From NCBI GenBank assembly GCA_002405835.1, contig DHMO01000017.1, forward strand, positions 1 to 8,186: a stretch of 8,186 nt of DNA, given 5' to 3'. Below the pieces are notes generated by a model. That model saw nothing but the letters and a program-made list of their open reading frames with translations. It searched no databases and was not told where the DNA came from. The stretch is from Lentisphaeria bacterium UBA4640. Its GTDB lineage: Bacteria > Verrucomicrobiota > Lentisphaeria > Victivallales > UBA1829. Made by a program: the position numbers and the translations under genes. Shown here piece after piece: positions 5,639 through 8,186 of this stretch (positions are counted from its first letter, which is position 1; each line of letters starts with the position of its first letter).

Positions 5639-8146
5639 ATGCCTGTTTATGAGAACGAATATACAAAGGAAATCCGTTTCCCGCTCGGCGGAATCGGAAC
5701 GGGATGCGTCTGGATCAACGGTTCGGGGGAATTTGTCGACTGGGAACTCCTGAACCGTCCGGCGAAAAACACCTTCAACGGCGGAACGCATTTCATGATC
5801 CGCGCAATCCGGAACGGTGTTGTGGAAGATGTCCGCATGCTTGCCGGACCCTACCGCGGACCGCGCAACGGCGATCCCTACAACTACGGATTCGGCGTGC
5901 CGATGGAGACTCTCGCGGGCGTGCCGCGTTTCCGCAATGCAAAATTCACGGGAGAATTCCCGGTTGCGGAACTGGAGCTCTCCGATCCGGCGTTTCCCGG
6001 AAAAGTTGTTCTGACCGCCTTCAATCCGCTGATTCCGCTGAATGAATACGATTCTTCGCTTCCCGGCGCAATGTTCCGGATCCGCGTGGAGAACAGCGGC
6101 GATTCGGAGCTCACCTATACCGTCGTTCTTGTTGCGGACAATCTCTGGGAGCCGGTCTGCCTGAACGAACCTCTGACGGGGTTCTACCGCGGCGTCGTGA
6201 TGCGTCCCGGAGAGGAATCTCTGAAAGACGCGCCGCGCGGCGAATTTGCAATCGCGACCGATGCGGAAAACGTTTCGCTTCAGGTCAATATGGAGGCGCA
6301 CGATTTCTTCGACGGACTTTCCCTCTATTTTGAACAGCTCCGCACCGCCGCGCCGATTCCGCATCGCGACGGGACGGGGCTGACGCGCCGTTTCCGGAAG
6401 AAAAGCGCTGCAGGCGGCGTGCTTGATCTGCGCTGTCATGCGCTTGTTGCCGCGGAACGTCAAGTTCCCGCGGGCTCAGAGACGGAGTTCCGTTTTGTCT
6501 TTGCCTGGCGCGTTCCGGAGAACTGCAATTCCTGGATTTCGGATCGGCCGTTTATGAATCTTCATGCCGCGCGCTTCGCATCCGCGGAATCGGCCGCGGC
6601 TTACATGCTCTCCGGCTTTGGCCGTCTGCTTGAAGAGACCGACCGTTTCCGCCGCGCGTTCTATGATTCCACACTTCCGCCGGAGTTTATCGACGCCGCC
6701 GGAGCCGCAATGTCGGTTCTGAAAACCACAACCGTTCTGCGCGCACCGGACGGGACGCTCTTCTGCTATGAGGGCAGCGGAGTTGACAGCGGTTCGTGCA
6801 CGGGTTCGTGCAATCACGTGTTTTCCTACGAATATACGCTTGCGTATCTTTTCCCCGAACTGGAACGGGCAATGCGGACGATTGAGTTCGAACGCAATGT
6901 GCGTCCCTCCGGCGAAATGCCGATGCGCATCCGTTTTCCCCGTTTTTCAAGATCGCGCGGGGCGGCGGATGGACAGTTCGGCTGCATCATCCGCGCGTAC
7001 CGCGAATGGAAACTTTCGGGCGACGACGCATGGCTGCACCGTCATTATCCCGCGATCCGCAAGGCGCTGGAGTACGCATGGAGTCCGGAAAACCGCGACC
7101 GCTGGGATCCGGATCAGAGCGGAATTCTGACCGGACGTCAGCACAACACGCTCGATGTGGATCTGTTCGGTCCGAACGGCTGGCTTTCCGGCATGTATCT
7201 TGCCGCGCTCCGCGCCGGAACCGAACTCGCGGAAGCGGTCGGCGATACAGCTTCCGCCGCGCTCTGGACCCGGATTGCCGACCGTGGAACCGCGCGTCTG
7301 AACAGCGAACTTTTCGACGGAACGAATTTCATTCAGAAGCTCGACTATCGTTCGCATGAAGCTCTGGACGGTCTTCCGCAGAACGCGGGACTGTGCGAGA
7401 TCGACAATCCGACGAAGCTGGATGATTTCTACTGGGATTCCGCGCGTCATGAAATCCGTTATCAGCTGGTTCACGGAACGATGATTTCGCAACTGCAGGG
7501 GCAGTGGCACGCTTCCCTGCTTGGACTTCCGCGAGTGTTCGATGAGGAGAAGAGCGAAACGGCGCTGGAGACGATCTTCCGCCGGAATTTCGTTTCCGAT
7601 TTCGGTGAACGTTTCAACGCATGCCGTCTTTTCGCGCTTGCGGGTGAGGGCGGAACGATGATCTGTTCGCAGGCGGAGTCTCCCGAAGTTCCGCACGCGC
7701 CGCTTCCGTATGCGGATGAGACGATGCCCGGTTTTGAGTATGCGTTTGCCGCGGAGCTGATTCAGCACGGAAAACTGAATCTTGCCCGCCGGATCGTCAA
7801 AGCTGTCCGGGATCGTCACAACGGCTCGAACCGGAATCCGTGGAATGAGTGCGAATGCGGCAGCAGCTATATTCGCAGCATGGCGGCGCATTCGCTTCTG
7901 CTTGCCGCGTCGGGATTCCGCTGCGACTTGAGCGCGGGACGGCTGGAGTTCGCTCCCGCAGTTTCCGGCGATTTCCGCTGTTTCTGGTCGTGCGGTTCCG
8001 CGTGGGGCGTTTTCACTCGCAGTGCAAAGGGGGCGGTTCTGGAAGTTCTCGGAGGTTCCCTGAATCTGCACGAAATGAAAATTGATGAATCTGTTCATTC
8101 CGTTGGTCAGATTCTGAGAGCCGGGGAGTGGGTCCGGTTTGCATGA
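5639..8146 (+). CDS. GH116-like glycoside hydrolase (beta-glucosidase / glucosylceramidase-related), predicted cytoplasmic
   Basis: The 835-aa protein opens directly with the family's N-terminal signature (IRFPLGGIGTGCV at 12-24, then GEFVDWELLNRP at 30-41) and has no signal peptide. The beta-sandwich N-terminal domain covers about 10-300, and an (alpha/alpha)6 barrel about 340-800. In the barrel, LFCYEGS places E378 where GH116 has its nucleophile, and GRQHNTLDVDLFGPNGW places D506 at the acid/base position. NHVFSYEYTLAYLFPELERAMR (392-413) and RNPWNECECGSSYIRSMA (732-749) are further conserved blocks. GH116 enzymes hydrolyse beta-glucosides and sometimes beta-xylosides or N-acetylglucosaminides with retention of configuration; the substrate here is open. 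This copy belongs to the bacterial branch with a Cys-containing segment (C387, C391) after the nucleophile, which diverges from GBA2-type members. It probably finishes degradation of imported oligosaccharides. The ribosome binding site (GAAAGG, 5621-5626) is 12 bases from the ATG, rather far. No terminator is visible after the stop. Confidence 0.87.
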   Translation: MPVYENEYTKEIRFPLGGIGTGCVWINGSGEFVDWELLNRPAKNTFNGGTHFMIRAIRNGVVEDVRMLAGPYRGPRNGDPYNYGFGVPMETLAGVPRFRNAKFTGEFPVAELELSDPAFPGKVVLTAFNPLIPLNEYDSSLPGAMFRIRVENSGDSELTYTVVLVADNLWEPVCLNEPLTGFYRGVVMRPGEESLKDAPRGEFAIATDAENVSLQVNMEAHDFFDGLSLYFEQLRTAAPIPHRDGTGLTRRFRKKSAAGGVLDLRCHALVAAERQVPAGSETEFRFVFAWRVPENCNSWISDRPFMNLHAARFASAESAAAYMLSGFGRLLEETDRFRRAFYDSTLPPEFIDAAGAAMSVLKTTTVLRAPDGTLFCYEGSGVDSGSCTGSCNHVFSYEYTLAYLFPELERAMRTIEFERNVRPSGEMPMRIRFPRFSRSRGAADGQFGCIIRAYREWKLSGDDAWLHRHYPAIRKALEYAWSPENRDRWDPDQSGILTGRQHNTLDVDLFGPNGWLSGMYLAALRAGTELAEAVGDTASAALWTRIADRGTARLNSELFDGTNFIQKLDYRSHEALDGLPQNAGLCEIDNPTKLDDFYWDSARHEIRYQLVHGTMISQLQGQWHASLLGLPRVFDEEKSETALETIFRRNFVSDFGERFNACRLFALAGEGGTMICSQAESPEVPHAPLPYADETMPGFEYAFAAELIQHGKLNLARRIVKAVRDRHNGSNRNPWNECECGSSYIRSMAAHSLLLAASGFRCDLSAGRLEFAPAVSGDFRCFWSCGSAWGVFTRSAKGAVLEVLGGSLNLHEMKIDESVHSVGQILRAGEWVRFA

Positions 8147-8155
8147 CCGACACGC

Positions 8156-8186
8156 TCATTGCTTGAACATTTCGATCTGCTGCTTC
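8156..8186 (-). CDS. C-terminal end of an AraC-type regulator (same gene as at left edge, or a near-identical copy)
   Basis: Read on the minus strand from 8185, this edge gives AAG CAG CAG ATC GAA ATG TTC AAG CAA TGA, that is KQQIEMFKQ and a stop at 8158-8156. The regulator at the left edge ends in YRKQQ followed by the partial codon AT. The two pieces share 12 identical bases and join in frame to a protein of 279 aa, a normal length for the family. The stop lies 9 bases from the stop of the GH116-like gene, so the two genes converge tail to tail. Either the window is circular or tandemly repeated and this is the same gene, or a second regulator with the same C-terminus lies just outside. The fragment is too short to prove its identity without the match to the left edge. 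Confidence 0.6.
   Translation of the reverse strand, partial: KQQIEMFKQ
8175..8186 (+). repeat. Right copy of a 12-base repeat at the two window ends
   Basis: This copy is identical to positions 1-12. If the ends are merged, the sequence becomes a closed or tandem unit of 8174 bp in which the minus-strand regulator is complete and ends 9 bases from the stop of the GH116-like gene. Confidence 0.85.

Noticed and set aside
6947..8098. Minus-strand open frame of 383 codons opposite the GH116-like gene
   Set aside because: The plus strand carries conserved GH116 blocks throughout this stretch. The antisense translation has no recognisable domain.
8074..8100. Small stem ATGAA-TCTG-TTCAT near the end of the GH116-like gene as a possible terminator
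   Set aside because: It has only five AT-rich base pairs, lies inside the coding sequence and has no following T-run.
1..8186. Search for CRISPR arrays, tRNA or rRNA genes, insertion sequences and plasmid replication genes
   Set aside because: I saw no regularly spaced repeats, no RNA gene signatures, and no transposase, integrase, relaxase or replication initiator among the real coding regions, although the end repeat made a plasmid worth considering.

Overview
The window looks like a compact carbohydrate-utilisation locus from a member of the Lentisphaerota, probably Victivallis-like. I base this on three things seen together: a pseudopilin-like protein with both a prepilin N-terminus (FTLIELL) and an H-X9-DG C-terminal motif, glycoside hydrolases and carbohydrate-binding jelly-rolls around it, and an AraC-type regulator in front. 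This combination is common in Lentisphaerota and the wider PVC group. The phylum is an inference from gene content, not from a marker gene.

Layout. Positions 821 down to 1 (minus strand) encode an AraC/XylS-family regulator that runs off the left edge after 273 codons. A 104-base gap (822-925) carries two near-consensus, overlapping divergent promoters. Four genes then run on the plus strand. The first (926-1855) is a secreted protein made of two related beta-sandwich halves. The second (1865-4813) is a large secreted multidomain glycoside hydrolase: CBM4_9-like domain, clan GH-A barrel with NEP and QDE catalytic motifs, accessory beta domains and a CBM9-like C-terminus. The third (4875-5615) is the pseudopilin-like H-X9-DG protein. 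The fourth (5639-8146) is a GH116-like hydrolase without a signal peptide. The gaps between the plus-strand genes are 9, 61 and 23 bases, which fits one operon; the 61-base gap holds a strong hairpin.

Window ends. The first 12 bases (1-12) are identical to the last 12 (8175-8186). The minus strand at the right edge (8186 down to 8156) continues the regulator in frame, adding IEMFKQ and a stop codon. Joining the ends would give a circle or tandem unit of 8174 bp holding five complete genes and no recognisable replication or mobilisation gene. This is the strangest feature of the window and needs a read-level check, because it could be a tandem duplication, a circular form, or an assembly or sampling artefact.

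Proposed working model (inference): the regulator senses a sugar or glycan product and controls the divergent operon. The two exported proteins bind and cleave a glycan outside the cytoplasm, the pseudopilin-like protein may help display or export them, and the GH116-like enzyme trims imported oligosaccharides inside the cell. No transporter, SusC/SusD pair, RNA gene, CRISPR array or transposase is visible.
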